Positions 13,545 to 22,953 are shown, counted from the stretch's first letter. The stretch is DNA of 64,000 nt from Paraglaciecola sp. MB-3u-78 (GCF_002835935.1 NZ_PJCF01000086.1:248001-312000), one strand, 5' to 3'. The notes: a model not told the origin generated them from the letters alone. Translations and numbers: made by a program.

Positions 13545-15438
13545 TAATAAGTTGATAATTAGACGGGTCATCATAAATTCAGGTTCCAAAGTTGTATATG
13601 ACGAGAATTATCATGTTGGCTTGAACGTGATAAGAGGAGCTAACGGAACGGGTAAATCTACAATAATGGAGCTTATCTCCTATGGTTTGGGTGGTGATAT
13701 CAAAAAGGACTATTGGAAGGAAGAAGCGCTTGAATGCACTAGAATAACTTTAGCCCTAAAGATGAGTAACAAAGATTACGTACTTCGAAGGGCAATTGAA
13801 GGAGAAGCGAGTAGACCTCAAATTGAGATTTTTGAGGGGACGTTAGAGGAGTCACTTGAAAAAGGTCCTGAGTGGACCTCTTACAAGAATGCCAAATCTG
13901 AAAATCGGAAAAGCTACTCAATGCAATTGTTCAGTCTGTTAGGCCTTGAACAACACATTACCGCAGATAGTGACTCTTTAACTCTTCATCAACTACTGAG
14001 GATTTTGTATATTGACCAGGATACTCCTGCGTCCAAAATTTTTAGAACCGAACCATTTACTTACGATAAAGAGTCTATGAGAAAAGCTATTGGAGAATAT
14101 GCTTTCGGCTTTGATGACTTGGAAGCACATTCATTAAGACAAAAACTTTACGAGGCCACCAAGAAATTCGAAAAAGTAGATGATGAACTAAAAACTATAT
14201 ACAAGGTATTAGGCGCAACAAATATCAAAGCTACATCAAAAGAAATCGATGCGGAAATTAAGGTGTTGCTAGAAAGTCTACAAACATTGGATATAGCAAG
14301 ATCTGCTAAATCAGAAGACATTTCACCTAGTGAGACATCTGAAATTGAGTCACATTCGAGTGTTATTAAAGAAAGTATTGAGCAACAGGCCTTATTAATT
14401 TCCGTTATAGAGTCTGAATTTACAAGTGTTTCTTATGACATTTCTGAAAGCTTAGAATTCCTTCAATCTCTCGAATATCGAAGAAGTTCTCTACAACAAG
14501 CGCAAGTCACACACAAAGACATTGGAGCAGTTAACTTTAAATATTGTCCAAGTTGTTTTTGTGAAATCACCGAAACTGAGGACGAAGAAAATTGTGTACT
14601 CTGTAAAGCAGACTGCCAGAAAGATTTGACAAATGAAAGCTATATTCAGGCTTTGAATGAACTTGATTTTCAAATGTCTGAGACAAAGTTGATGATGAGT
14701 AAGCAAAGAACAACAAGAGCTGAATTAGAAGCGAGTTTAAAAAATCACAAAGAAACACTTCAGCAGCTAAGAATTAATTACAACGAAATTAACTCGTTTT
14801 CTAGTGACTTTGAGCAACAAATCGCCAGTTATGCAAATCAAAAGGGCTTCATCCAAGCTCAAATCGAAAGCTTGAAAGAGAGACATTCATTGGCGTCAGA
14901 TCTCGATCAAAAAAGAGATTATAAGAACGATTTACAGTCAAAAATAAATGAGTTGGATTTATCTCTAAGACTTATTGAAAGCAGGAACAATATTAGAAGA
15001 AAGTCGGTTAGAAATAAGATTTCCAACAAAGTAATTGAAATACTCTCTGAAGATGGTGTAGAGAATGCGTTTAATAATGCTAGTAGTTTCGAGTTTGATT
15101 TTGCTACTGATAGCATGAGATTGAATGGGAGAGCCAACTTTTCTGCTAGTTCAAATGTCATACTCAAGAATTCTTTTCACTTGGCAGCTTTGCTCGTATC
15201 TGTTGAGGATAGTCAATTCAGAATTCCTTGTTTCTCAATGTTTGACAACATCGAAGATAAAGGAATGCAGGAGAAAAGAAGTCAAAATTTTCAAAGAATA
15301 ATAGCTGAAGAGTGCAGTGAACTGGAAGGTGAATTTCAATTAATAATGACAACCTCCATGGTGGTTTCCGACTTAAATAATGATGATTTTGGGGTTGGTC
15401 CTTACTACTCAGTAGGTGAGCATACTTTAAACATGTGA
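13534..15438 (+). CDS. SMC/Rad50-like ABC ATPase with zinc-ribbon insert (ABC-3C type)
   Basis: 634 aa. Walker A is GANGTGKST (residues 35-43). A long coiled-coil middle is interrupted by a Cys4 cluster (C338, C341, C354, C357; also C343 and C361) in place of a Rad50 hook. The Walker B region is FSMFDNIEDKGM (D571), with N where most ABC proteins have the catalytic E but with E574 two residues on; this DNIEDKG form is typical of the subgroup as I know it. It would sense nucleic acid or phage structures and license the partner proteins. Last gene of the operon, followed by a terminator. Confidence 0.85.
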   Translation: MMNNNKLIIRRVIINSGSKVVYDENYHVGLNVIRGANGTGKSTIMELISYGLGGDIKKDYWKEEALECTRITLALKMSNKDYVLRRAIEGEASRPQIEIFEGTLEESLEKGPEWTSYKNAKSENRKSYSMQLFSLLGLEQHITADSDSLTLHQLLRILYIDQDTPASKIFRTEPFTYDKESMRKAIGEYAFGFDDLEAHSLRQKLYEATKKFEKVDDELKTIYKVLGATNIKATSKEIDAEIKVLLESLQTLDIARSAKSEDISPSETSEIESHSSVIKESIEQQALLISVIESEFTSVSYDISESLEFLQSLEYRRSSLQQAQVTHKDIGAVNFKYCPSCFCEITETEDEENCVLCKADCQKDLTNESYIQALNELDFQMSETKLMMSKQRTTRAELEASLKNHKETLQQLRINYNEINSFSSDFEQQIASYANQKGFIQAQIESLKERHSLASDLDQKRDYKNDLQSKINELDLSLRLIESRNNIRRKSVRNKISNKVIEILSEDGVENAFNNASSFEFDFATDSMRLNGRANFSASSNVILKNSFHLAALLVSVEDSQFRIPCFSMFDNIEDKGMQEKRSQNFQRIIAEECSELEGEFQLIMTTSMVVSDLNNDDFGVGPYYSVGEHTLNM

Positions 15439-15480
15439 TCGTTGAATGTTAGGACGATTTAATTGTTATTGACTATAAAA

Positions 15481-15518
15481 TTAAACTTATTGGTAACGGT
15501 AAGTTTAATAATTTTTTT
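15481..15518 (+). terminator. Terminator of the ABC-3C operon
   Basis: Stem TTAAACTTA (15481-15489) and TAAGTTTAA (15500-15508) with a 10-nt loop, then a run of seven T at 15512-15518. Confidence 0.7.
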
Positions 15519-15566
15519 AAACTTGTTACTACAAATACGTTGTACCAATTTGAAGCAAATACATGC

Positions 15567-15712
15567 GGGTCCGGTTCGTTGAATCCAGTTTCATCCAATC
15601 CATTCGCCCCTAAAACAAGTTGATTCTTACTGTACCTGCAGGGTCAGGTTCGTTGAAATCAGTTGCATCCATTCTATTCGTCCCTAAAATAAGTTGTTTT
15701 TTGCTGAAATTA
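15567..15712 (+). repeat. Two degenerate 74-bp direct repeats
   Basis: 15567-15640 and 15641-15712 both begin GGGTC(C/A)GGTTCGTTGAA and contain CCCCTAAAA or TCCCTAAAA plus CAAGTTG or AAGTTG. They look like decayed right arms of the long nested hairpin. A related start (GGGGTCAGGTTTGTTGAAA) occurs near 5024. Confidence 0.55.
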
Positions 15713-15732
15713 TAATAAAAGATGAAAAGGCA

Positions 15733-16110
15733 GTGACGAAGCGACCAAAGAAAATCGGCAAAGCAGATTTTTAATCTTTTGCTCTACTCTCGACTCAAGG
15801 CTCGCCACTTATTTACTCATTTTTGTAGGGCAATCGCCAAGGACAGGCGATTGAGTAATGGCTCGTCTGGAACGAATCATTACGACCTGCAAAAAGGAGT
15901 AAATAAGTGGATGAAGAGCATTGCCCTCGAGCGGCACTTTTTATGAAATACGTCCTGTATTTCACCCTTCTGGCCATCTTATTGATGTTCAAATTTTTTC
16001 CAGAAAAATTTGTGCTTACTTTATGCTGCTGTAGGCAAAAAGTAAGTCGTACAGCAAGCGGACGCCGCGCGGGATGCTGTTTGAAAAAAGCCAGGGATGG
16101 CAGTAAGCGT
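15733..16110 (+). repeat. Three-way-junction repeat element, copy 2, with inserted hairpins
   Basis: A decayed double hairpin (15733-15768) precedes P1 (15805-15829 with 15886-15910, 24 of 25 pairs), P2 CAATCGCC/GGCGATTG with loop AAGGACA, and P3 tip TCGT-CTGGA-ACGA. Relative to copy 1, 15944-16012 is an insertion containing TGAAATAC-GTCCT-GTATTTCA and CAAATTTTT-TCCAG-AAAAATTTG. Both copies end in TAAGCGTTAGCGCATG. The 16111-16255 remainder up to trhO shows nothing else I can name. Confidence 0.7.
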
Positions 16111-16255
16111 TAGCGCATGCTCTAAAAGCTCGAAGTTTTACTCGCTAGTCCAAGCAATGACAAACTCCCAGCGCTGGCGCAAAACCCCACAACCTGCTAC
16201 CATCCCGCTCCAATTTTTGCTCTGGGATTACGCCCCAACTCGCAAGGTAGTTATT

Positions 16256-17278
16256 ATGTCAAATATTTCAGGTTCGTCTGAACCATCAAAATACGTCGTC
16301 TGCGCGTTATATAAATTTGTCACTCTTAAAAACTTCGAAGCACTTCGCCAGCCTTTACTCCAGTTTATGGAGTCTAATAATATCAGGGGCACCTTGCTTC
16401 TCGCACAAGAAGGCATTAACGGTACCGTGTCTGGCACTCGCCAAACCATTGATGCATTGCTTGAATGGTTAAACGCTGATGAGCGGCTTAATCCTATATC
16501 AGTGAAAGAATCTCTTGATGAAACTCAGCCTTTTCATCGCACTAAAGTTAAACTCAAAAAAGAGATTGTGACTATGGGGGTAGAAGGTATAGACCCTCTC
16601 AAGACAGTGGGCACTTACGTTAAGCCTGCTGATTGGAATGCTTTGATTTCCGATCCTGAGGTGTTGCTGATTGATACTCGTAACGATTATGAAATTGAAA
16701 TTGGTACTTTTAAGCATGCGGTTAATCCAAATACAGAATCTTTTCGTGAGTTTCCTCAATACGTAAAAGATAATCTTGACCCAGCTAAAAACAAAAAGGT
16801 CGCGATGTTTTGCACTGGGGGGATTCGTTGTGAAAAATCCACTGCCTATTTAAAAGAGCAGGGGTTTGATGAGGTGTATCACCTTGAAGGTGGCATTCTT
16901 AAGTATTTAGAAGACGTACCCAAAGACAATACCTTATGGGAAGGCGCCTGTTTTGTGTTTGATAACCGCGTGGCGGTGAATCACGATTTAGAAAAAAGCC
17001 ATTATGACCAATGTTATGCGTGCCGCTTGCCTATTACCGAACAAGACAAACAAAGTGACGTATTTGAAGCGGGTGTGAGTTGTCCCAAGTGCCATGGTAA
17101 ACATAGTGAAGAACAACTCGCGCGTTTTAGAGAGCGTGAAAAACAAGTGGGTTTAGCCCAAGAGCGTAATGAAGAACATTTGGGTTTAGAAGCCCGCAAG
17201 GCCATCAAGTTAAGACGCCAACAAAAGGCTGCTAGTCGCCGAGCGCAGCGCTCTGCTATGGGTAAAAGTAACGGTTGA
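16256..17278 (+). CDS. trhO: tRNA uridine(34) hydroxylase, rhodanese-like
   Basis: 340 aa from the ATG at 16256, preceded by AAGG; an open frame continues upstream into repeat DNA but adds nothing conserved. YceA/TrhO family: N-terminal domain ([17 protein letters not shown]), rhodanese domain with active-site cysteine in [12 protein letters not shown], and a C-terminal Cys-rich segment ([15 protein letters not shown]). It makes 5-hydroxyuridine at tRNA position 34. Single gene, transcribed away from the repeats. Confidence 0.92.
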   Translation: MSNISGSSEPSKYVVCALYKFVTLKNFEALRQPLLQFMESNNIRGTLLLAQEGINGTVSGTRQTIDALLEWLNADERLNPISVKESLDETQPFHRTKVKLKKEIVTMGVEGIDPLKTVGTYVKPADWNALISDPEVLLIDTRNDYEIEIGTFKHAVNPNTESFREFPQYVKDNLDPAKNKKVAMFCTGGIRCEKSTAYLKEQGFDEVYHLEGGILKYLEDVPKDNTLWEGACFVFDNRVAVNHDLEKSHYDQCYACRLPITEQDKQSDVFEAGVSCPKCHGKHSEEQLARFREREKQVGLAQERNEEHLGLEARKAIKLRRQQKAASRRAQRSAMGKSNG

Positions 17279-17385
17279 TTAACTTAAAAATAGACGACTT
17301 ATTTGACCGGGTTATTAATAGAATATAGACACTGACTCAACATAAGCGTTAAACTTAACTCATTAAAATAAAAGTTGAAGAAATT

Positions 17386-17631
17386 ATGTCTGAAAAAGCA
17401 TTAGACCCCGAAAAAATTGCAGAAGCTCGAAAAGAGTTTGATTTCTTTGATGCTGACGGCAGCGGCACAATTGGCTTAAGAGAGTTTATTGAGTTGTTAA
17501 CGGTTTTATCGCCTAAAACCAAAGCGAGCCATGTTCAAGAAGGCTTTGGCCTGATCGATAAGAATAACGACGGTTCTATCGACTTTGAAGAGTTTTTAGA
17601 ATGGTGGCAACAGTCTTGGTGGGAATACTAG
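17386..17631 (+). CDS. EF-hand calcium-binding protein
   Basis: 81 aa with two EF-hand loops, DADGSGTIGLRE and DKNNDGSIDFEE, both keeping Asp at 1, 3 and 5 (or Asn at 3) and Glu at 12. Calmodulin-like half-size protein with no signal peptide, so probably cytosolic. Partner unknown. It is followed by a strong terminator. Confidence 0.88.
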   Translation: MSEKALDPEKIAEARKEFDFFDADGSGTIGLREFIELLTVLSPKTKASHVQEGFGLIDKNNDGSIDFEEFLEWWQQSWWEY

Positions 17632-17655
17632 CGTTAGTGGTTGGTTTCATTTTAT

Positions 17656-17687
17656 AAAAAGGGCTTCAAATTTTTGAAGCCCTTTTT
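17656..17687 (+). terminator. Terminator after the EF-hand gene
   Basis: Near-perfect stem GGGCTTCAAA / TTTGAAGCCC flanked by A- and T-runs; works in either direction. Confidence 0.85.
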
Positions 17688-17813
17688 AGTTTTTACAACC
17701 TGTTCTTTTCTGAATGGTTTATGTTTGAGGTTTTACCCCCATAACTGTTGAAAGCTTTATGATGTTTACTCTTATTCATACTGATTCACTTTATTTAAAC
17801 GGGAAACCTTAAT

Positions 17814-18683
17814 ATGACAGATGCAACTTACGTCCCTCCTAAAGTCTGGACTTGGGACGCCGATAGTGGCGGTAAATTTGCCAATATCAATCGACCTATT
17901 GCGGGTGCAACTCACGATAAAGTGTTGCCAAAAGGTAAACACCCCATACAATTACATTCTTTGGCGACGCCTAATGGCGTAAAAGTCACTGTGATGTTAG
18001 AAGAATTGCTGGCGGCCGGTTTTACTGGGGCTGAATATGATGCTTACATAGTGAATATCATGGAAGGAGAGCAGTTTGGCAGTGGTTTTGTGGATATTAA
18101 TCCTAATTCAAAAATACCTGCTTTGATGGACAATAGCACCAATCCACCTACTCGTGTATTTGAGTCGGGATCCATTTTGTTGTATTTGGCAGAAAAATTT
18201 AACGCATTTTTACCCAGTGATCCTGCGAAAAAGGCAGAGTGTATGTCATGGTTGTTTTGGCAGATGGGCAGCGCACCTATGTTGGGTGGCGGATTCGGAC
18301 ACTTTTATGCTTACGCGCCAGAAAAATACCAATACCCAATTGACCGTTATGCGATGGAAGTAAAACGTCAACTTGATGTACTCAATATCCATTTATCAGA
18401 TAAAGAATTTATCTGTGGTGACCAATACACTATTGCTGATATGGCTATCTGGGCATGGTACGGCGCTATGGTACTTGGCAAATTATATGAAGCCGCTGAG
18501 TTTTTAGATGTCGAGTCATATACACATTTACTGCGCTGGGCCAAACAGATTGATGCCAGACACGCTGTGAAGCGCGGTAAAATGGTGAATCGCAGTTGGG
18601 GCCAGCCTGAAGGGCAATTACGTCAGCGTAATGACGCCAGCGATTTTGACAATAAGACGCAAGATAAGCTCGCCGAAGACTAA
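17814..18683 (+). CDS. yghU: Glutathione-dependent disulfide-bond oxidoreductase, YghU-like GST
   Basis: 289 aa. Thioredoxin-like N-domain (IQLHSLATPNGVKVTVMLEE) and helical GST C-domain (CGDQYTIADMAIWAWYGAM). The long N-terminal extension TDATYVPPKVWTWD is typical of YghU. It would reduce organic peroxides or disulfides with glutathione in the cytosol. Monocistronic, closed by a palindromic terminator. Confidence 0.9.
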   Translation: MTDATYVPPKVWTWDADSGGKFANINRPIAGATHDKVLPKGKHPIQLHSLATPNGVKVTVMLEELLAAGFTGAEYDAYIVNIMEGEQFGSGFVDINPNSKIPALMDNSTNPPTRVFESGSILLYLAEKFNAFLPSDPAKKAECMSWLFWQMGSAPMLGGGFGHFYAYAPEKYQYPIDRYAMEVKRQLDVLNIHLSDKEFICGDQYTIADMAIWAWYGAMVLGKLYEAAEFLDVESYTHLLRWAKQIDARHAVKRGKMVNRSWGQPEGQLRQRNDASDFDNKTQDKLAED

Positions 18684-18720
18684 AATGCTAGGTCCAAGGC
18701 AAGACAAACATATAGGCAAT

Positions 18721-18750
18721 AAAAAGCACCTTATTAATAAGGTGCTTTTT
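18721..18750. terminator. Bidirectional terminator
   Basis: A perfect 15+15 palindrome, AAAAAGCACCTTATT followed by its complement, between convergent yghU and the dipeptidase gene. Confidence 0.85.
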
Positions 18751-18761
18751 ATGTTGTTGTT

Positions 18762-19958
18762 TTAGTGTTTAGCTGCGTACTCTTCGTTGGCTTTCCACAC
18801 CCGCATAAAGTTACCGCTAAGGATTTGAATAATATGTGCATCAGTGTATCCGCGATTTATCAAACCTTGTATTAGGTTGGGATAAGTTGACACGTCTTTT
18901 AAATTTGTAGGTAGAGAATCACCCACACCGTCATAATCAGAACCAATGCCAACATGGTCAATGCCAATCAGTTTTACTACATGGTCAATATGATCTAATA
19001 CGCTGTCTAATGTGGCATAAGGCAGTGGGTTTTCTTCAGCAAATTGGTCGCGAAAGTGTTTATATTCCTCGCTGTCTTTACCAAATTTTTCTTCTGCCTC
19101 TTTTTGTCCTGCACTGCGTTTTTTACTCCAAGCATTGGCACGTTTGGTGACAAAGGTTGAACCAAAGTTAATTTGGATCACGCCGCCATTTTTGCCCAGT
19201 GCTTTGATCATATCGTCGTCCATATTACGCTCAAAGCCAGGTGTAAACGCTCGCAATGAGGAGTGTGAGGCAATGACGGGGGTTTGACTTATTTCAAGGG
19301 CTTGATAAAAAGCCGCATCAGAGACATGGGAAATATCAACCAACACCCCTACTTTATTCATCTCGGCTACCAATTCTTTACCGAATGGACTGAGCCCTTT
19401 CCATTTGCGGCGTAAATCGTAAGATGAATCAGAGATATGATTAGCCATTGAATGGGCCAGTGTTATATAACGAATACCCCGTTCATAAAAATGTTGTAGG
19501 TTGGCTAAATCACCTTGAATAGGAGAGCCATTTTCCATACCTAATGGTAGTGAAATCAAACCCTTTGCAAATTGTTGTTTAACCTCAGCGGTGCTGGTGG
19601 CAATGGCAAATTTATCGGGTGCACGGCCTACTATCGCTTCAACGTAATCAATCAGCTTGTCGGCTAATTTAGTTGAGTTGGCCGAATTGTCTAAACTGGC
19701 TGGAATATAAATCGACATAAAAGGTGCATTCAGTCCACCTTGTTTGGCGCGAGGGTAATCAAAATCACCATCTGCTGTGGCCTTGGTAACATCTACCCAT
19801 TTTTTTTCGAGGCGGTAAGGCACGTCGATATGTGAGTCAATTATGATGTTTTCTTGGGCTAGTTTGTGGGCTTTATCGCTGACTGTGATGGCCAAAACAG
19901 AACTAACATACAATGTACTGATGGCAAATAATGCGCCGAATTTAAGTATTTTATTCAC
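18762..19958 (-). CDS. Membrane dipeptidase, M19 family, exported
   Basis: 398 aa. Signal peptide about 1-23 (LFAISTLYVSSVLA). The M19 zinc-binding pattern is present: DSHIDVP (HxD), GMENGS, the His in DISHVSDA and in IASHSSLRA, and the later Asp in GIGSDYDG. It hydrolyses dipeptides in the periplasm. A second M19 enzyme is at 62519. It lies on the same strand as, and downstream of, the alpha-galactosidase but 184 bp away, so cotranscription is uncertain. Confidence 0.9.
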   Translation of the reverse strand: MNKILKFGALFAISTLYVSSVLAITVSDKAHKLAQENIIIDSHIDVPYRLEKKWVDVTKATADGDFDYPRAKQGGLNAPFMSIYIPASLDNSANSTKLADKLIDYVEAIVGRAPDKFAIATSTAEVKQQFAKGLISLPLGMENGSPIQGDLANLQHFYERGIRYITLAHSMANHISDSSYDLRRKWKGLSPFGKELVAEMNKVGVLVDISHVSDAAFYQALEISQTPVIASHSSLRAFTPGFERNMDDDMIKALGKNGGVIQINFGSTFVTKRANAWSKKRSAGQKEAEEKFGKDSEEYKHFRDQFAEENPLPYATLDSVLDHIDHVVKLIGIDHVGIGSDYDGVGDSLPTNLKDVSTYPNLIQGLINRGYTDAHIIQILSGNFMRVWKANEEYAAKH

Positions 19959-20142
19959 AATAATAGTTTCCCGCTATTTAATAATCTCACGACCGATCTA
20001 TCTCTATAGATTTGCTGGTCATAGTCTAAAGATGCTTGTTGAGGAGAATTCCTCTAATGTGATTCTATAGGTTGATGAGATAAAGTGAAAGAGCCAGCAA
20101 TATTGCCGGCTGTTTCATCGCTGTACATTGATCTTAACTAGG

Positions 20143-22302
20143 TTAATTAACCTTAGTTAAATGGAAAATCAAGCTATTTTGTGGTGTTAGCAAAGGTAAT
20201 TGCATACCCAGTTGCATCAATACTTCACCCGAGAACTGTTTGCCATCTATATCGGGTAGATACGTTTTAAAATTAAAGATTGAAGCTTTAGGCCAATGGT
20301 CGCCTGATTTTATTGGCCAGATAATATCCAATTGATATAGCGCTTGTTTGTCTAGTCCAGCAAAATGGAATTGGTCTGGTAACGAAGCTGAACTACATGC
20401 AATCAAGCTATACGAAAATAGCGCTTCAGATTTATCTTCTGCGACTATGCCTAATCCATGCATATATTCAGGCAATTCCAGTCGGAACAAATCACCAGAA
20501 TGCACAAGTTGCCGGTGTTTTTTATACAGCTCAACCATGGCTTTTAACTCGACAGTTTCTTCGTCGGTTAATTCACGCAAGTCCATTTCCATGCCCATAT
20601 GACCAAACAAGGAGACCGATGCGCGCATGGCCATATTGATATTTCTATGGGTGATATGACAGTCTCTGGGTCCCACATGAGAGCCCATTAACTCAGCGGG
20701 GAAAAAGTAGGAAAAACCTTTCTGGATTTTTAATCTTTCTAACGCATCGTTTGAGTCTGATGTCCAAATGCGATCGGTGTGTGCTAACACGCCATAATCT
20801 GCGCGGCCGCCGCCAGATGCACAGCTTTCAATCTCTACAGTTGGGTGCGCAGATTTTAGCTTGGCTAATAACTGATAAAAGGCACGAGTTTGATTGTGAA
20901 CCGCAGGTTTTCCATTGGCATCACCTGGATGATTGATATCTCTGTTCATATCCCATTTGATGTATGAAATATCGTACTCAGTCAATAAACTGTCAATACG
21001 TTCAAACAGATAATCGAATACTGCTTGGCGGCTTAAGTCTAATACTAATTGATTGCGGAATCCGACTTGAGGATTGGGTGGACAGCCTAATACCCAGTCA
21101 GGATGAGCACGAAATAAGTCACTATTTGGGTTAACCATTTCCGGCTCAAACCAAAGGCCAAACTCTAAGCCTTGGGCTTTTACATGGTCGATAAGAGGCG
21201 TTAAGCCTTGTGGGTAGTATTTTTTGTCTACGTACCAATCACCTAAACCTGCGGTGTCATCATCCCGCCCGATAAACCAACCATCATCTAATACAAAACG
21301 TTCTGCTCCTAATGCGCTGGCACGAGTGGCTAAATCCTTTAATGTATCTACATCGTGGTTAAAATAAATGCCTTCCCAAGTATTGTAATGCACTGGCCGA
21401 GGTTTGTTTTTGACTGACTGACGTATTAAATGTTTGCGCACATATTGATGGTATTGCTGAGAAAGGGAAGACAAACCTTCACGGGTATAACTAGCGTAAA
21501 GAGTGGGGGAATTGTAACTTTCGCCTTTTTGTAAAATAATTTCACCGGGTAATAACAGTTCACCCATTTGTACATAGGCACGTCCATCGCCCATTTTTTC
21601 TGCAATAATTTTATGGTTACCACTCCAACCTAAATGAAACCCGTAAGCTTCGCCTTGTAATTGGTCGGTGGTTTTGGTGCGCATGATGAGTCCTGGGAAA
21701 CTATCATGGGAGGTTCTTCCACGGCGGTTTTCCCGTACGTACGAACCAAAGTTTTGCTCTAAATGATGTTCTTGGAATTCACCCGCCCAGTGTCCTTCAA
21801 AGCCTATGATATGTTTAAAATAGTTTGGAATGGGGAAGGTAGCTGCCGCACACCAATCCAAATGAATAGCGCTATCGCTGTTATTCACCAGCTCTGTCGA
21901 AATGGCCAACACATCGGTCTCTGCGTCCATATTAAGTGTATGAATAATGTGGAGATTACGACTGGTATCAGTGTTAGTTATTTTATAGTGATTGGGCGCT
22001 ATACACTCAATTTTGGATATTTCAGTTAACACTGACCATTGATCCGTTTCCCCATGCAAACTTAGACCAGGATGTCCGGTATATCCTTGGCCTATGGTAG
22101 GCGTTAAAGAACGACGTATTTCTTTCATGGGTGAAGCGGGCGCTTCTTGCCTTAAACGCAACGTGCTCATCATCTGCCCTGTACTTTGTGTTGAGAGCTT
22201 TTCACGCCAGTACATAATTTGTGGTGCGTCATTATTACAATCGATGACTAAGCTGCTGTTACGCCCAGTAAGTGAAATATAGTTTTGTGGAGAATTTGTC
22301 AT
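20143..22302 (-). CDS. GH36 alpha-galactosidase
   Basis: 719 aa from the ATG at 22302 (MTNSPQNYISL); a longer frame from TTG at 22392 adds 30 non-conserved residues. GH36 layout: N-terminal beta-sandwich, then a TIM barrel with FVLDDGWFIGRDDD, FGLWFEPEMVNPNSD, nucleophile Asp in YIKWDMNRD (about residue 451) and acid/base region ESCASGGGRADYG to WTSDSNDA. No signal peptide, so it acts in the cytosol on imported alpha-galactosides. It is divergent from the TonB receptor and separated from it by 651 bp of probable shared control DNA. Gene context points to a galactosyl-glycerol substrate. Confidence 0.9.
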   Translation of the reverse strand: MTNSPQNYISLTGRNSSLVIDCNNDAPQIMYWREKLSTQSTGQMMSTLRLRQEAPASPMKEIRRSLTPTIGQGYTGHPGLSLHGETDQWSVLTEISKIECIAPNHYKITNTDTSRNLHIIHTLNMDAETDVLAISTELVNNSDSAIHLDWCAAATFPIPNYFKHIIGFEGHWAGEFQEHHLEQNFGSYVRENRRGRTSHDSFPGLIMRTKTTDQLQGEAYGFHLGWSGNHKIIAEKMGDGRAYVQMGELLLPGEIILQKGESYNSPTLYASYTREGLSSLSQQYHQYVRKHLIRQSVKNKPRPVHYNTWEGIYFNHDVDTLKDLATRASALGAERFVLDDGWFIGRDDDTAGLGDWYVDKKYYPQGLTPLIDHVKAQGLEFGLWFEPEMVNPNSDLFRAHPDWVLGCPPNPQVGFRNQLVLDLSRQAVFDYLFERIDSLLTEYDISYIKWDMNRDINHPGDANGKPAVHNQTRAFYQLLAKLKSAHPTVEIESCASGGGRADYGVLAHTDRIWTSDSNDALERLKIQKGFSYFFPAELMGSHVGPRDCHITHRNINMAMRASVSLFGHMGMEMDLRELTDEETVELKAMVELYKKHRQLVHSGDLFRLELPEYMHGLGIVAEDKSEALFSYSLIACSSASLPDQFHFAGLDKQALYQLDIIWPIKSGDHWPKASIFNFKTYLPDIDGKQFSGEVLMQLGMQLPLLTPQNSLIFHLTKVN

Positions 22303-22558
22303 ATCTGGGTTTTTAACCTTATTGAAGCCGCTTAGAAAGCTGACACCAAGAAATTTAAGGGTGTTATAGCGTGAGAAGAATATCTTTTGCAATTAAAACT
22401 AGCCAACTTTTCTTAGGTTTTGACTAAAACAAACGTTAAAAAACTTCAAATGTAAATTTTTTGATTGGGCTGGCAGGCTATTTGTTAACAGAAGATAAAT
22501 AACAATAAATTTTATGTATCATTAAAATAAATACTCTTCTGTCTTATATAAGTGTAAG
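22303..22558. other. Divergent control region, alpha-galactosidase side
   Basis: AT-rich DNA that should contain the alpha-galactosidase promoter on the minus strand. I found no clear boxes or operator palindrome in this half; the tandem repeats start at 22559. Confidence 0.35.
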
Positions 22559-22681
22559 TTGTGCACACATTTAGCACATGTGTAACAAAGTTACGCACGC
22601 TTTTGGCACATATGTAACAAGGTTGCGCACGATTTTGGCACATGTGTAACAAGGTTGTGCACGCTTTTGGTACATATGTAG
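22559..22681. repeat. 32-bp tandem repeat array in the divergent promoter region
   Basis: Units at 22575-22606, 22607-22638 and 22639-22670, with partial units on both sides (22559-22574, 22671-22681). Each reads GCACAT(G/A)TGTAACAA, (A/G)GTT, (A/G)(C/T)GCACG(C/A)TTTTG. CACATGTG and TTGCGCA-like cores recur every 32 bp, close to three helical turns, as for an array of regulator sites. It is not a CRISPR: there are no spacers. Confidence 0.8.
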
Positions 22682-22851
22682 TATATGACTTTGGTAAAAC
22701 TATAGTGAGTTGCGAGTTAATATTTTACTTCAGATTGTTGACCTAACGGTTAACAAAACAGCAACGTGCAATTTTTTATGTTGCAATTATGTTAACAAAG
22801 TTGTTGTTGGAGGTTGCTGCTTGTCTGTTTTACTGGAGCTGGCAGGGTAAA

Positions 22852-22886
22852 AATAATAATAATAATAATAATAAAAATAATAATGC
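22852..22886. repeat. AAT trinucleotide repeat
   Basis: About ten near-perfect AAT/AAA triplets 70-100 bp before the receptor gene. A slippage-prone tract that could vary promoter spacing. Confidence 0.6.
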
Positions 22887-22953
22887 TAATGAATACAAAA
22901 AGTTATTTCATTCTCAAAATAATAATTAATCAGACAAAAACAGGACACATCAT

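Noticed and set aside
16097-16255. 53-codon N-terminal extension of trhO
   Set aside because: It reaches into repeat DNA; the conserved family start is MSNISGSS after a ribosome site at 16243.
22303-22392. TTG start adding 30 residues to the alpha-galactosidase
   Set aside because: No ribosome site and no GH36-like sequence before MTNSPQNY.
22559-22681. CRISPR array
   Set aside because: The 32-bp units are directly adjacent without spacers and no cas gene is present.
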